A DNA stretch of 64,000 nucleotides, taken from the NCBI GenBank assembly GCA_902702965.1, contig CACRXP010000981.1, positions 11,128 to 75,127 on the forward strand, given 5' to 3'. This document shows, in pieces, positions 12,889 to 24,738 of this stretch. The notes below the pieces were generated by a model. That model saw only the letters and a program-made list of their open reading frames with translations, did not search any database and was not told the DNA's origin. The translations under genes and the position numbers were made by a program. The stretch comes from Spirometra erinaceieuropaei. Its lineage: Eukaryota > Platyhelminthes > Cestoda > Diphyllobothriidea > Diphyllobothriidae. How positions within the stretch are numbered: the stretch's first letter is position 1; each line of letters starts with the position of its first letter.

Positions 12889-13381
12889 CACCTTCGTCGT
12901 CATCGAACGGGATCAACTGCTGACATTCAAGGACCATCTGAATGCGGTCTTCCCGGACATACAATTTACGATGGAGGAGGAAGAGAACAACCAGCCGGCC
13001 TTCCTGGATGTCTTCGTATGCCGCAAAAATTATGGTGGATTAAGGACCAAAGTGCTCAGGAAAGCGACAAATACGATGCAAGTACTGAACTTCAACAGCA
13101 ACCAGCCAATCAGCCATAAACGCGGTTGTGCAAGGACGCTCTATCGGCGTGTCGAAACACATCGCAATGAGCCGGAAGACAAGATTACTGAACTACAATA
13201 CCTCCAACGGGTCTTTAAAGCAAATGGCTACTCGCGCAACTTCGTCAACCGATGCATACGCAAAAGGGACGAAAGGCCTCACCGCACGGACACCAAATTT
13301 TGGAGAGCACTTCATATGTCAAGATCGTTTCGGAAGCTGTCGGCCGCATTTCGCACCACTTGGGGTTGGAGGTGCACATAG
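12881..13381 (+). pseudogene. PLE reverse transcriptase, catalytic C-terminal part (broken)
   Basis: Continues the same polymerase in a second frame. It starts inside motif C, YVDD, with both catalytic aspartates intact; the frame enters a few codons upstream as ARYVDD. FVVIERDQLLTFKDHLN, IQFTMEEEENNQPAFLDV, the thumb-like HKRGCARTLYRRVETH, and LQRVFKANGYSRNFVNRCI follow. The frame is lost again near 13310-13370 through small deletions relative to the copy at 41.7 kb, where the LFAPLGV equivalent stays in frame. Identity as a PLE RT is secure; the start given is the first in-frame codon used in the open frame, not a real initiation site. Confidence 0.88.
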
Positions 13382-13655
13382 ACCGGAGGCAACCATCATG
13401 CGTCTGGTAATGAAACCAAAAGACCCACTGCCACGGCTGGAAACGTCTGAAGTCGTTTATCGGATCTGGTGCAGTTGCGGACAAAGCAACTACGTCGGAG
13501 AAATCGGAAGACAGCTCCAAACGCGAATGGCCGAACACGCCGCAGCGGTGCGGAGAAATGACGTCAGCTCTCAAGTTTCAGCTCATTCGATGAGATCCGG
13601 CCACATATTCAAGTTCCTCGAGGCCGAAAGTCTCGCAAGAGTGACAACCGCGTGA
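13340..13655 (+). pseudogene. PLE GIY-YIG endonuclease domain
   Basis: Third frame of the element. After RPEATIMRLVMKPKDPLP comes a GIY-YIG nuclease module: VVYRIWCSCGQSNYVGEIGR supplies the two YxxxC / YVGE strands, with a catalytic-type Arg in GRQLQTRMAEH and the downstream Glu region. SSQVSAHSMRSGHIFKFLEA gives the SxHxxxxGH block typical of PLE GIY-YIG domains. The frame stops at 13653-13655. The domain nicks target DNA during PLE insertion (established for the family). It appears largely intact on its own but is out of frame with the RT. Confidence 0.88.
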
Positions 13656-14017
13656 GCCGGGAGCTGCTTGAGTCGTGGTTTACTGCCTCCCAGTCAATTA
13701 ACAAATGCAATGATCATCCCATTCAATACTTCGTACTGAGACTTCGCCTAGACGGAGTAATTGGCCATGCGGGGAGCGCAAAGGTGAACACTGTTCCCAA
13801 CACCAGGGTCAACGCGTCAGATGGTCGAGCAATCATCACACCAGCATCCAACGCACGTGATGGAATTGCAGCAATTAACGACGCGAATGTCGGCCATCAC
13901 ACCACGTGCAACGAGCCCTGATGAAGGGGGGAGCTGTGAATATTCATAGGTTTGTGGTAGCATGGTGACTGCATCCTATAAATACTGCAACCCCTTATGC
14001 ATGAACTACCCATATCT

Positions 14018-14073
14018 GCTTTGTCTCCGATGGTGGGTTCTAGCAGGAATCCAAAACGTCAGGCTAATAAAGC
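14018..14073 (+). ncRNA. Hammerhead-type motif, mutated core
   Basis: Same architecture as the intact motif at 26271-26331: stem I strands GCTTTGTCT (14018-14026) and AGGCTAATAAAGC (14061-14073), a stem II pair GGTTC...GAATCC, and a potential GTC cleavage site ending at 14060. The core bases are changed to CCGATGG and AAAAC, both predicted to abolish activity. Confidence 0.55.
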
Positions 14074-14106
14074 TCTTGTCTCAGCGATCGTGTCTCCTTC
14101 TTCAAG

Positions 14107-16733
14107 TTAGGAACTTCGTTAGACCTAACCTACATCTGCTCCAACCGTGACTGGAGGTAATAAACACCTGCTTTTGCCTATTTCTTAGTGTGCACAATGT
14201 CCTGTCTGTCCACCCTAGGCCAACTGAACTCCAAGCTTTCGACTGCCACTTTCTTTTGGTTGTTCCTCTTGAAATTATTGGTGTTTCCCAAAAAAGTAGC
14301 TTTCCTTTATGTGCACCAAAGGGTAATTGTCGAATTTTTTGAATTTCATAGCGAGCATTAAATCTGACCTTCCCCTCTGTATTTGTGATCCTTCCGCTTA
14401 TATATTTTTGATTGTAAAATCGCCAACTACTGTTAGAGTTGCATTACTTCCTTCCCCAGGAAAAAAACGAGACGAAAGGTGGCTTTGTCCAACCTTTTAA
14501 TGCATTTGCAGGTACTGCGCAGAATTCGAAACCAGATGCCCGAAGAAACATTCAGTCCTGCGACTGTGCACACGAAAGAAAGTTGTCGCTTTCCAGCTCT
14601 TTTCTGTTTCCCGTTTTCGTGCCTTGAGTGAAACCCTTTTTCCCTCTACTGTTTTTCTGATCATTCAAAGTCAACGACCCAGCACACCCCCAATCGACAC
14701 TTTACGCAGCTGAATGAACGCGACCACACAGGATACAGCATAGCGTGTGAGCGTGGGTGAAAAGACAGAGAAGAAATCAACGACTAAAATGCAGATTTCC
14801 ACATCCCCTCCCCTGTCTGTCGGAGCTCCGGACTGAAAACACTTGAAGGTCGTTTTCATGCAGGCTGGTAACGCTGTGAGAATCTAAGACGGACCCCTAG
14901 GTCGCTGTGGTGGGCACAGAGGTAAAATTCAAAACACTGTTGACTCCCCCTCCGCCTTTCCAGTGGTTCTGATCGGCTTAGACAGACGGCAGACCCAAGC
15001 GCATACGCGCATTCTAGCGTTCGCAGAAAGCAGACAAAAGTTGTCTGTCCGTGTGTGTGTGTGTGAAGGCAGGAGAGAGGCCTTTCCTCACTGAAGCAGA
15101 GACGCGTAACTCAATTACGTCTGTCATATGTGTGCCGCCATCACCACCACCACCGCCGCCGTGTCCTCTACCAGAGTGGAGAGCTAGCAGACCCATAAAA
15201 AGGAGGAGAATAGGTTGGGAAGGCAGAAAAATGCCAGAAGTTTCTCCTTGGCTACATGTCTGCGGGCTTGGACGGAAGAACATTATGACAGAAAACGGTA
15301 AACCCATCATACTGCGCTGCGGAGGAGAAAAGTCCTACCGTTTCAAAGCTCACCTCCCTCCCCCCAATCATTTGTAATTTTTACTGTGTTGGAAACCCAG
15401 CGGTGTGTGGGATAAGGAAGACCGACACGAGAATGTCACCGGCGCAACACAGGGGAAGTAGGAGGCTTTGAGATTCATAAAAGTAAGGCCACATCTTGCC
15501 TCCGCAGGACTGGCACACACAAACACACACACAGGCTATGACCATCCTATTCTACACCTCAATAGCTAAGCGTTAACATTAAGTAGAATTTGGGAAACCA
15601 GTAATTTCCCACAGACGGAAGACAGACTGAACTATATATCGAATTGAGTTGCCTCTGAACCGATTCACCGACAGTGTTGATGCATTTCAGTAGTTAACCC
15701 CGACCTCGATAATGTTCACACCCTCGGAGAGAGAAATTTTGGCCGTATGTCGTTTGAGGGAGGCATGGCATGTTTGTGCGCGCGGGGGGATCTCAGATGA
15801 GTGCATGGCTATCCATTGCGCTCATTCTTGGCATCTAAGCGTCTTAACGCAGGCTTCAGACTGAAACACTGTGTGGAAGGAGAATGAGGCCGATTTTGGG
15901 CAAATCCAAATAGGTCGCTAGTTGATAATATCCTGATGCAGTATTTGGCAGGTCTGGATGAAGTAAGAGATAGGGAGAAGGAGAGAAATGCGTTTTATTT
16001 TGAAAATACCATTCCAAAATCTTCAAAAAATACGCCTGTCTTTCGCAGTGAGCAGAAAACAAATGAATAAATGCAGAGGGAATCCATGGGTTTACATAAA
16101 TCTGTGCAACTGTAATTGGGACAGCATAATTCTCAGTTTCTAAATTTCAGCTCCTTCACATGTAAGGTACCATACCAGAAATGGAAGTACAGCAAGAAAT
16201 AAGCCGGAAGGCGCGGCGCGTTGGATGCTGAGACTTAGCAGCAGTAACATCCGGAATTCAATCAAAAATTGCCTGACCATTATGAAATTTTGCTGCATTA
16301 TTGTGTCAACTAAAAAAACATTAGAAACTTTTTCGGCAGAGTAGAGCACTCCAAGGACGCGTTTTAGTGTGCAAGGAATAATGAAAAAATGAGAGGGTAG
16401 ATTCGGGCATCTATACATCCCCGGAATAAGGGCTGAAGGTTGGTGAGGGGACATAAACGATAAATGTAATGAACTGAGCTTAATGAAAAAAATTCAACAT
16501 GAAGGGAGAATGTGAGATTTGAGCAAAAGACAAAAGTCAGGTGCCAGAAAGGTGACATTTCATTGAAAAGAGGCCAAGGGATTCGGAAATGGGAGACGGT
16601 AGCAGTCGAAACACACTCTAGACTGATTTCTGACTATTCCATCAGGTACATGACCTAAAACATCCATCATAAATTGGAGATGAGTCTCGTCTTTAATGTG
16701 GTGCCTCACAACGATACTGCCAGCATACTTGAC
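14107..16733. other. No recognisable gene; short microsatellites
   Basis: Contains (GT)n at about 15048-15064, CAC/CGC triplets at about 15140-15168 and (CA)n at about 15516-15532. A minus-strand open frame at 16140-16454 encodes a hydrophobic tail (FRMLLLLSLSI...FLAVLPFLVWYL) that could be another exon of the candidate gene at 16734-17204. I see no splice pair linking them. Confidence 0.4.
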
Positions 16734-17204
16734 TTATAGGCAGTCATTGGGCGACATGAGGTCATCAGAGTGAAACGAAAAGGGGGGATGAAATGGATCC
16801 CTGAACCACCGTGCAGTTATGAGGAAGAAGAGTATATGTCCGACTGCCACACTGGACAAGCTGAGCACGTAACAAAAAGTAGTTTGCAAGCCAGGAAACA
16901 GTTCAACCAGGAGAGTCGCATTCAGAGGTTTTGTAAGGCGAAAGTGTAACAGTAACAGCATAACAGCAGCGAATACCAAAGAGGAAACCAGAAATGCACA
17001 TGCGTGCGCACGGCAACCTTTGTTCAACACTTTTAGAGTGGAATTAACCCAAGGAAGAACTGCGCCCAAACCACTGCACATGAATTTGTGTGCAAATAAA
17101 GAGTTCAAAAAATGGAGGAGAATGACTTACTGGCATTTATGGCAACCCACTCAGCAAGTTTCCAAACTGATGAGGAAGATTCAACCACATGGAAGGATTT
17201 GGGA
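16734..17204 (-). CDS. Candidate two-exon membrane protein (partial)
   Basis: Not a recognised family. On the minus strand, exon A (17204-17131) reads PKSFHVVESSSSVWKLAEWV and then AINA. It ends at a consensus donor GTAAGT (17130). A 71-nt intron (17130-17060) ends in GCGCAG, and exon B (17059-16734) continues in phase as ILPWVNSTLKVLNKGCRAHA. Exon B has two hydrophobic stretches suited to membrane helices, AFLVSSLVFAAVMLLLLHF and a YVLSLSSVAVGHILFFLITA block, and stops after MSPNDCL. The phase-1 join is exact and the intron is short, as is common in flatworm genes. No start codon is visible; an acceptor-like ATATTAG precedes exon A, so upstream exons are expected. It could still be a chance open frame of 124 codons. 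Confidence 0.35.
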
Positions 17205-18286
17205 CTAATATTTGCAGTTTCTTAAGGGATCGGAGTCATTCTCACACTCCGGTTCCACTGACTCCAGGAAAGACATTTTAATAATATGCGGTAAAAGAGG
17301 TGTTATCTGAGGACACTGGGGAAACTGTCCGCCTCGGCAGATGTTGAATCAGGATGTCACTGTAGCCACAGACACGGGACTGCAGACACTTGGTGAGATC
17401 AAACACTCGTCTGAGGAAAAATTAAACTCATTGGGAGAAAAGGTTCAATTTTAATCCCATGAGTCTAGATTAACGTCACGCTGCCCTAGTTTGCAGAGAA
17501 GTCCTTTTCGCCGTCTTAGAAACTTCGTGTATGAGGGAGAACTTCTGTCAGGTCTAACCACCACAGGTTAAAGAAGATGATAAACATAAACATAATAAAC
17601 ATGTTATAAAATGGGTAGAACATAATTCGAAATCCAATAGTTCAGGAAACGTAGGAAAGTGACTAGGTGCAGAATTGTAAAGCAGAGGAATGTTTTGTGG
17701 GAAGTGCCTCGAACCGTAGTTTTCCTCTCCGGTCTGGTTGACAGTACGCGCTTTGAAGTGGGCTAGATTTGGGGAAGAGCTAGTAACACAGAATAGCCTA
17801 AATCTCTATTGCAAACATGAAGAAGCAAACGGTGGTTAATTAAAATGCGACCGAGAGGCACCGTCATAAGCAGTGAAGGACACAAGCCTTCAAGACCTAG
17901 AAGTATGGGGAGCACAAACATTTCCGCCTCCGATCGCCTCGTAAAATTCAGCCGCCCAAGAACGGATTCCTTTCACGCAGACCCTGGAATCAACTGTATA
18001 CTAGACGTTTTCGCATTGGTGACGGCGATCAGTCTTCGATAGGCCGGTCATGCCATAGAAACGCCAAACTGCCGTCTGCCAACTGGTCTATACGAAAGGC
18101 ACCAGAACACATGCGGGGCAAATACAACGTTAGAGGGAAATCTCGAATTTGTCGCTTTAGTTGTTCAGAATCAGTCAGGTCGGCAGGCATGACGTTTCAC
18201 AAGAAAAACTGGCATTATTCGTCGAAGCCAACAGGACAGGGGAGGTCAGGGAGATGTGATTCGGACGCAAAACCTAGGTACTTCCT
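17205..18286. other. No recognisable gene
   Basis: A short minus-strand frame beginning MSFLESVEPECENDSDPL near 17277 ends before the candidate exon at 17204 and could not be spliced to it in phase. Nothing else is supported. Confidence 0.35.
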
Positions 18287-18308
18287 TCTCCTCCTCCTCC
18301 TCCTCCTG

Positions 18309-18352
<44 letters not shown>

Positions 18353-18365
18353 GCTACTGCTACTA
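18287..18365 (+). repeat. CTC/CTA triplet microsatellite
   Basis: (CTC)n followed by (CTA)n with a few CTG interruptions. Its apparent poly-Leu open frame is an artefact of the repeat. Confidence 0.95.
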
Positions 18366-19120
18366 ATCCTTCTCCCCACCTACCGCCGCGACCACCAGCA
18401 GCAAATACAATAACGACAAAGATAACCACTAAGCGTTGTGGCAACGCGTCACTTATCTCTCACAAGCATAGGTTGCAGTAAACTAAGGGATCAATTAACA
18501 TAACTTCCGAAAAATGAAGACCCCTTAGACGTACTCGGTGTAAAATGGCACAGGCCCATTGAGAATTTACCGAAAGCACGCATATGCTCGCCAAATGCTT
18601 TTCTGAATGGCACATTCAAGTAATCTTCGTAAAGACTTATAAAGTCATTACTGCGACTTTTATAACTTTGTAAAGTAAATAGGCGCACTGCACACGGCTG
18701 CATCTTTTCATCCTTCAGCCCTTATGCGCAGTGCTTAGTATGCGTTCTATTTTGTAACAAGCCAGGCCAGTTTTTTTCACTTCCAGGATCTAACAACTGG
18801 TATATACTGAACTCAAATCTCCCACCACAGTTAGGTATTCGCATTTTTTTAAATTTTCGGTCTCTTCTTTATTGTGCGCTTTGAGATGAGACAGAAGACG
18901 AATCTGCGCCATCTAAACACAACAATCCGCGTGGGCTCACTGCATTTGGTTTAGGTTGGTTTCGAATGGGGATCTACAACATCGGGCAAATACAGCTTTC
19001 GCTCCAGCTGTCGACTCAACATCCTCTCCATCGTTCATCGGAACCGGGTTTTTACAGACATACGGAGAGCTTCTAGGTTTGCTTCAGAGGCTATGTGTGC
19101 CACAACAACAACAATAATAA
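18366..19120. other. No recognisable gene
   Basis: No domain, repeat or splice signal I can support. Confidence 0.4.
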
Positions 19121-19390
19121 CAATGGTAGAGGGGCGCTCACCGATCGTTCATACGGAACTCACTCGTTCCGTTGTGCTTATGGGCTCTCTCTCGAACCCA
19201 GCCAGCAGCCGCACAGCGACGCATGATAGAGGCAGAATGGCATTACCGACAAAGACAAAGGAGACTGGAATGGCCACTTCTGGCTTATTAGCCGTCGTCA
19301 GCCAGTCATACCCGAGGCTCGAACTCGCGACCTGTTAATTAGAAATCCACGCATCTAACCACTGGGCCACGAGCCCGTTGCCCTGTCGGG
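19121..19390 (-). mobile_element. tRNA-headed SINE, family 2
   Basis: On the minus strand the element starts with a tRNA-like head (about 19385-19315) holding an A-box-like TGGCCCAGTGGTTAGATGCG and a B-box-like GAGTTCGAGCCTCG, the internal pol III promoter arrangement. A body follows with GACTGGCTGACGACGG, a CAGTCTCCTTTGTCTTTGTC-like block and AACGATCGGTGAGCGCCCC, and a TTATTGTTGTTG-type tail. Related pieces lie at 23385-23572 (plus strand) and 27181-27560. It has no protein. The head most resembles a tRNA-Arg in copy 3 (TCT at the anticodon position), but this is tentative. Confidence 0.75.
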
Positions 19391-19392
19391 CA

Positions 19393-19466
<74 letters not shown>

Positions 19467-19510
19467 TACTAATAATAATAATACTATAACTACATCACTA
19501 ATACTACTAC
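19393..19510 (+). repeat. ACT triplet microsatellite
   Basis: About 118 bp of (TAC)n with AAT interruptions, directly beside the 5' end of the SINE. The poly-Thr and poly-Val frames over it are artefacts. Confidence 0.95.
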
Positions 19511-21546
19511 TGCCTACAATGCCGTTATTGGTCACTTCTAATCATGTTTTTCCCCTCATTCTTTGAAACACATTCACTCACCCAAGGGTGAATTACGTCC
19601 ATCAGCGTGCAATAACAGGCAACAGTCGATGGCTTTTTGAAACTTCGTTTCCAGATTCTCCTTTGAATGAGACGAAATTTTCGAGAAGTCCGTTCAGAAC
19701 CTTTATTTTCCCTCGTCAGATATCAAAAATCTCGTGAGAATATGCAGTACGAAATCAGATCTACAAACCCAAAATTATGTGGCTGATTTTCGGCTTCCTT
19801 TGATCATAGTCTTAAAAACTGGACATCTCTCCCATGCTAAGAGAAATCCCAGAAGAAAGAAAGTGGCTCAGCACATTTTGGCGGCAGCTATCATCAAAGA
19901 GCCTGTCGGTTAATGATGTTTTGGTATGTTTGGCAAAGTACAGATGCGAAACCACATAGGATACTGTAAGTAGGGATAAATCAGACAGGTTACAGGGCTT
20001 TACTTGAAGACGATGCCAAAAGTTGCCACTACGGAGATGATAAATTTGCTGAAATCTCTGTTACGCTCGTCTTTTTGGCCTATTTTTTTACAATGCAAGC
20101 ATGCTTTTTGCACCCTCCTTTAAAATTTTGCAGTCTAAAATTGCAAGCTTAACGGTTTTAGTTTGGTAACTCTCACTTATTGACGTCTACCGGGATATTA
20201 AATGCAATGATGAGGTTTTCGTCAGAGATCAGTGCAATGACCTACTGAATTTGACTGAACTTCTCGAACTCGTGTGTTTTTGTGTATCATATTGCACAGT
20301 TTACTGGAGCATTTTGACATGACGAATGTCTTCCTTTTGACAAAAAATATTCGTCAAATCGAGGGTAATTGGAGCATGTTTGACTTTTGATGTTATCTTG
20401 CACTAAAGGCTGACGATGCCTGTCAAAACGTATGCATGAGACATAGTACTGTGTTAGGCGGATGAATGATTCAGCATTAGTTCAAAAATATTCCTTGGAT
20501 GATGAACGTCTTGAGGGTGCCCCCGCTCANNNNNNNNNNNNNNNNNNNNNNNNNNNNNNNNNNNNNNNNNNNNNNNNNNNNNNNNNNNNNNNNNNNNNNN
20601 NNNCTAACCAATAACCTGTCATGACGACACCAGTGGCCGATAGTGCGACCCCCACTGCGAATAAGAACACATGCAATCGACCGCTGATTGGATCAAAAAT
20701 GCCTCTAATTTAATAATGAAGTCTCCTATGAAATACCAGACCAACAGAATAATGAGTACAGTGACTGATCCGCCTACACAATGTTCTTTTTATTTAAGGT
20801 AATTTATTCACCGAACGCCTTATTTGTGTACAGGATCTGTGGGGAGACATCTATTTCAGCACAAGCCTAGTTGGGTGGGTATATGAACCAAGGTCTCGTC
20901 ATCCCTATTCGAAAAGCCTGCACTCTAAAAAGCCCTTTGGACTAAGCCTATTGTAGAGAAACCCTCTTCTGTATATCCAGCAGTTGCAAAATTTACTTCC
21001 TGATAAGTTTCAACTAACTCGGAACCGGACTTTATAGGTCTGAATATAGTCCAATGACCCAAAAGTGTTTGCGACAAACTTGCGCTAGACCGTAGAGGGG
21101 ACCGAAATGCATTAGAGGGGACAGGATGCATCCGCATGGAACGCTCTAGATGGACAGAAACGACCGGGACGGAGCACAATTTCATCACCAGTCGACTGAT
21201 AAACTCGGCAGTTCGTTGAAATGTGTGAGGGGGACGGAGCAAAGGAAGGTGATCTGGCTCGGATCCAGCGTTGGCTCCCGCACTGCAAACAAAGGAATGC
21301 ACAAGTAAACTGTCAGGAGGCATAAAATTCGAGCAACTGACAGGACGACTCGGTCCAAATTCGAACAAGGGTTAGAGGCAATAGATGCCTATTAGTGTGA
21401 CCTAACTGCCACTCCTACGAGAAAGCCTGAGCTAGTAAGCGCAGTTCTGATACACTAGATCCAATGGCCAAATGCACCAAGGGTGAGTATCTGGCCTGTC
21501 GCTTGCGTACAACTGCCTGGCGACGACAAATAAATTGGAAGCGCCA
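19511..21546. other. No recognisable gene; includes an assembly gap
   Basis: AT-rich sequence with no domain. The longest frame (minus strand, 20925-21368, 147 codons) shows no recognisable motif. A 74-base gap lies at 20530-20603. Confidence 0.4.
20530..20603. other. Assembly gap (N)
   Basis: 74 unknown bases. Confidence 1.
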
Positions 21547-21697
21547 AAGCATGGCGACTGCATCCTATAAATATTGCAGCCCCTCTTGCGTGAATCACCC
21601 CAATCTGCTGTCGTCTCTGATGGTGGATTCGAGTAGGAATCCGAAACGTCAGGCTAATAAAGCTCTTGTCCCGGCGATCATGTCTCCTTCTTCAAGT
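21547..21697 (+). mobile_element. PLE 3' tail, solo copy
   Basis: Starts at GGCGACTGCATCCTATAAAT and ends in TGTCTCCTTCTTCAAG, matching the last ~150 nt of the PLEs at 14.0 and 42.4 kb. It carries a hammerhead-type motif. No RT or GIY-YIG sequence lies upstream, so this is an extreme 5' truncation or a solo terminal repeat. Confidence 0.85.
21609..21664 (+). ncRNA. Hammerhead-type motif, one core change
   Basis: Core CTGATGG (21617-21623; the last position is G instead of A), stem II GGATTC/GAATCC with a GAGTAG loop, GAAAC (21643-21647), and a GTC site ending at 21650 followed by AGGCTAATAAAGC for stem I. The A9-position change should greatly weaken cleavage. Confidence 0.6.
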
Positions 21698-21814
21698 TGT
21701 CCTCGTCTTCACAAATCACTTTTGAACCTCGTCGTCATCACACCAGCACGTCGCAGGCGCAATGTGCCAACTCCAGGGCAGTCTGGTTCAGCTACACCAC
21801 ACGTAGCAAATATC

Positions 21815-23300
21815 TATAAGGAGAATGCTAATATCGTCACATACATTCCCCAGCACGAACCATACTTTCAAGCTGGAGCACTCCCACCAGGCGACTGAAC
21901 CGGAAGACAGGACGCCGCAGAAACCATTTCTAATTTATGTCTGAGGGCAGTAAAGGCAATAATTCGAGACAAGTCGCGGCCATTACTGCAGACTTAAATT
22001 TCATTAAAAACATCAATTAACAATTAATACGGTGCGATTCAAGGATTACTGACCGACACGAGTAATGTGCAGTGGAGTGCACACAATTTACGAAGTGTAG
22101 CGAACAGTCAATAACCAAGCAGCCATATTTTTGCAGTGCCAGAGTAAGGCCTAATGGGAGTTCAGTGTTTCTAGAAAGCCAACCCCATAATACAGCTTAC
22201 TCCGCACACGTCCCGGTGAAAGTTTGGCGACCGACAAGTTAGAATCGTCTCCATAATTCTCCTTCCCAGCCCAATCTCCTAAGGGGAATATTAGCAGCAA
22301 GCATTGTCATAGCATTACTCCATTAGCCCATATTCATTGCAAGCGGTAGACGGAGGCTCACACCACGCCAGCTGTTGCACCAAATCGCATCACCGGTCAG
22401 CTGGCAGACTGGAACGCGCCGCTAGAAAATTGAATTGGGGATAAGAAGTGCAGTCGACGCCGAGGTCCACTTCCACAGGTCAACTCAGCACACTTCTCTC
22501 TAAAATAGATCTAAGGGGATTTCAATTCGTGCCTTGACGTGCTTCCACCTGACCGAATCACTTGATCCTGCCTGGAAGAGGGATTGAGCTGTAATGGCTC
22601 CGCTGTAGTGTAATCTACACGACACTCACCTCCGTCATATCCGTCGCTCCCTTCTTTTTCTTCGGCGTTTAATAACGCTGAGAACGTTATTCTGACTCAA
22701 TTAGAGAGACACCATGAAGAAAAAATCAACAACGTGAGGTCCCGAAAACAGGAACTATGATGAACTGGACAATGCACTATCCATTACACCGCGGCATTCC
22801 TGTGTGGAGGTAAGTGCGGGGTCGTGTGCATCATGTATAAACGGGTTATTTGGCGCATTCTGCCACAAACTCCCCGCCCGCCTCCGATAATCTCCACTTT
22901 CTTTTAGTGCTAGAAGACGAGGGGTGTGGGAACGGAGGGCGGGACAGGGGTAGCCTAGGTCTGCCTCACAATAACAAAGTCCAGACTCAAGCCACTATTG
23001 ATGCTCTCCAAGCCGTTATGGACTTCATCGTTTACGAGGCTGCAATCCTCAAAACAAACGTTTCGGGAAGAATGGGCTATTAAGTCTTTCCCCTGCTGTC
23101 GTATATAAATCACCCTTTTGGAACACGGATGGTTACTGTTCGACGCCGTCTGAACGACATGTTTCTTAGCTGTGTGTAGGTTGCCTTGGTAAGGCACTTG
23201 AATAGGAACTTCAACTTAGCAGTACGGGAAGGGTGCTTACTCCCCTGTCATAGTCCTAACCCTCACCTTAACCCTAATGCTGGCCCTGACCTTAATCGCA
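21815..23300 (-). repeat. 1.48-kb dispersed repeat, copy 1 (inverted to copy 2)
   Basis: The whole segment matches the reverse complement of 33030-34520, including the CAGCACGAA...CTTTCAAGCTGGAGCAC end (21853-21882), the CAACTTAGCAGTACGGGAAG region (23212-23232) and the telomere-like CCCTCACCTTAACCCTAAT end. Divergence over a sampled 240-bp piece is about 5%. An embedded GGTGTAATGGATAGTGCA (minus strand, about 22780) looks like a tRNA A-box, with a 5-bp GTTCC/GGGAC stem-loop where a T-arm would be, suggesting SINE ancestry for part of it. No coding capacity is preserved. Confidence 0.8.
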
Positions 23301-23384
23301 GACCGTGTTCGTGGCATCGAGCCAGTGGTGATACTCATCACTTGCGACAGCCGAATTATAAGGGCAAACGGCTGCCTGCGGAAG

Positions 23385-23572
23385 AGCGTTTTTCTGACGA
23401 CGTCTAATAAGCCAGAAATGGCCATTTTAGTCTCCCTTGTCTTTGTCGGTAATAACATACTACCTATATCATGAGCCGCTGTGCGGTTGCTGGTTTGGCT
23501 CAAGAAAGAGCCCGTAAGGCACAGCAGAACAAGTGAGTTCCGTAAGAACGATCGGTGAGCGCCCCCTACCAG
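23385..23572 (+). mobile_element. tRNA-headed SINE family 2, headless copy
   Basis: Plus-strand body and tail of the family at 19121-19390: GACGACGTCTAATAAGCCAG, TCTCCCTTGTCTTTGTCGG, AAGAGCCCGTAAGGCAC and AACGATCGGTGAGCGCCCCC. The tRNA-like head is missing or replaced by unrelated sequence. Confidence 0.7.
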
Positions 23573-24642
23573 CTTTTTTCCTGTTTTGCATTTAAATCAC
23601 TGACTGATTTATTTTGACTCCGTAAACAAAACGAATTCCTGTGTGCATGTTAATCGAAGAATAAGCAGTTGTTTCTCTCTTAATAAATGTACGTTCCTTT
23701 GCCTGGACTTGTGCCATTGCATACAGACGCAGTAATAGTTCCAAACAATATTTAGCGTTGCCTGATTTTTTAAAGATAAGTGATCGGGCTTATCTGTTGC
23801 TGCGGAAAGATGTTTGAAAAACGGAAGTGGCTTGTAAAATGTACTACATGTCGTAATAGCTTGTAGTTTTTGACAAACGACCGTTGGCAGAGGTTCGGGA
23901 ATTCCATATAGGCCTATTAACCCTCATTTGGGTAGGCTTGCTTCAATTACATTTAAGATTAATGCACCTTCCAGGCTTGCAACAGACATAAGTGGTTTCA
24001 TAACAATTCAGTTGATGCGTCCGAATATGGCTGGCTTCTCTTCCAATTTCCACTAAGCGCCGTTGTCTAAAACATACCATGTAGATGATAATTAATATCA
24101 GTGGATCACTGAAACAAAGTACTATATTTGTCTGCAGAAAAATTCCCAAGGCTTTGTGGCTTCGAGGTCGGCAAATTTAAGTCGATTTCTGCGAGTTTTA
24201 TAAAAACCCATGCTTACTTAAATTCCGAAAACATAGCTGTTGCAGACGACTCAAGGCAGTAAAATTACAAATAGGGATAGATGTGAAGAAATAAAAAGTT
24301 CATGCTCTTGCCTTACAGAATCGTCTATTTTTCAGAAGGCTAGCAGGAAATAGCGGCACCTCCACAGCATGAGAGTTGGCCCACTTTGGAAACAAAACTT
24401 CATACTGGGCTTCTCTAATTGTGTTAATAAATACGCGCTCCTAGTTGGATGAGATAACTTTCTTCAAAGCCCTATTAAGTAATAACGGTTATCTTGGTAG
24501 ACTTGTCACAAGCATCGCCACGTAAAGAAAGTGAAATTAACGGAATTGCCAGCTCCGAAGTTGATTAAGAAAATTTGCCTCTCGTTCCAAGGTGATCGTG
24601 TTACAAACGCAAATAAACGAATATCCCTTAGGAGGGTCAAAG
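23573..24642. other. No recognisable gene
   Basis: AT-rich, only short frames, no repeat recognised. Confidence 0.4.
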
Positions 24643-24738
24643 TGGCCACCACCACCACCCCCACAACCGCCGCCGCCGCCGCCGCCACCGCCGCCGCCAC
24701 CACCACCACCACCACCACCACCACCAACACCACCACCA
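24643..24738 (+). repeat. ACC/CCG triplet microsatellite
   Basis: (CCA)n and (CCG)n mixture. The poly-Thr/Ala and poly-Val frames on the two strands come from the repeat. Confidence 0.95.

Larger units (their letters stand above)
12126..14106 (+). mobile_element. Penelope-like element, longest copy
   Basis: A roughly 2-kb, 5'-truncated PLE of the canonical RT plus GIY-YIG architecture. Order: decayed RT N-terminus (12126-12198), RT core (12199 to about 13300), GIY-YIG endonuclease (about 13440-13655), then a 450-nt non-coding tail that ends in a hammerhead-type motif and GTGTCTCCTTCTTC. PLEs use a telomerase-related RT and often carry hammerhead motifs in their terminal repeats (established for this class). 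The same tail recurs alone at 21547-21697, 26271-26363, 36668-36885 and 40788-41068, and with RT at 41069-42512. At least two frameshifts make this copy non-autonomous. Confidence 0.9.

Noticed and set aside
20925..21368. 147-codon minus-strand frame as a gene
   Set aside because: No recognisable motif, no splice or signal features; its length is within what chance allows here.
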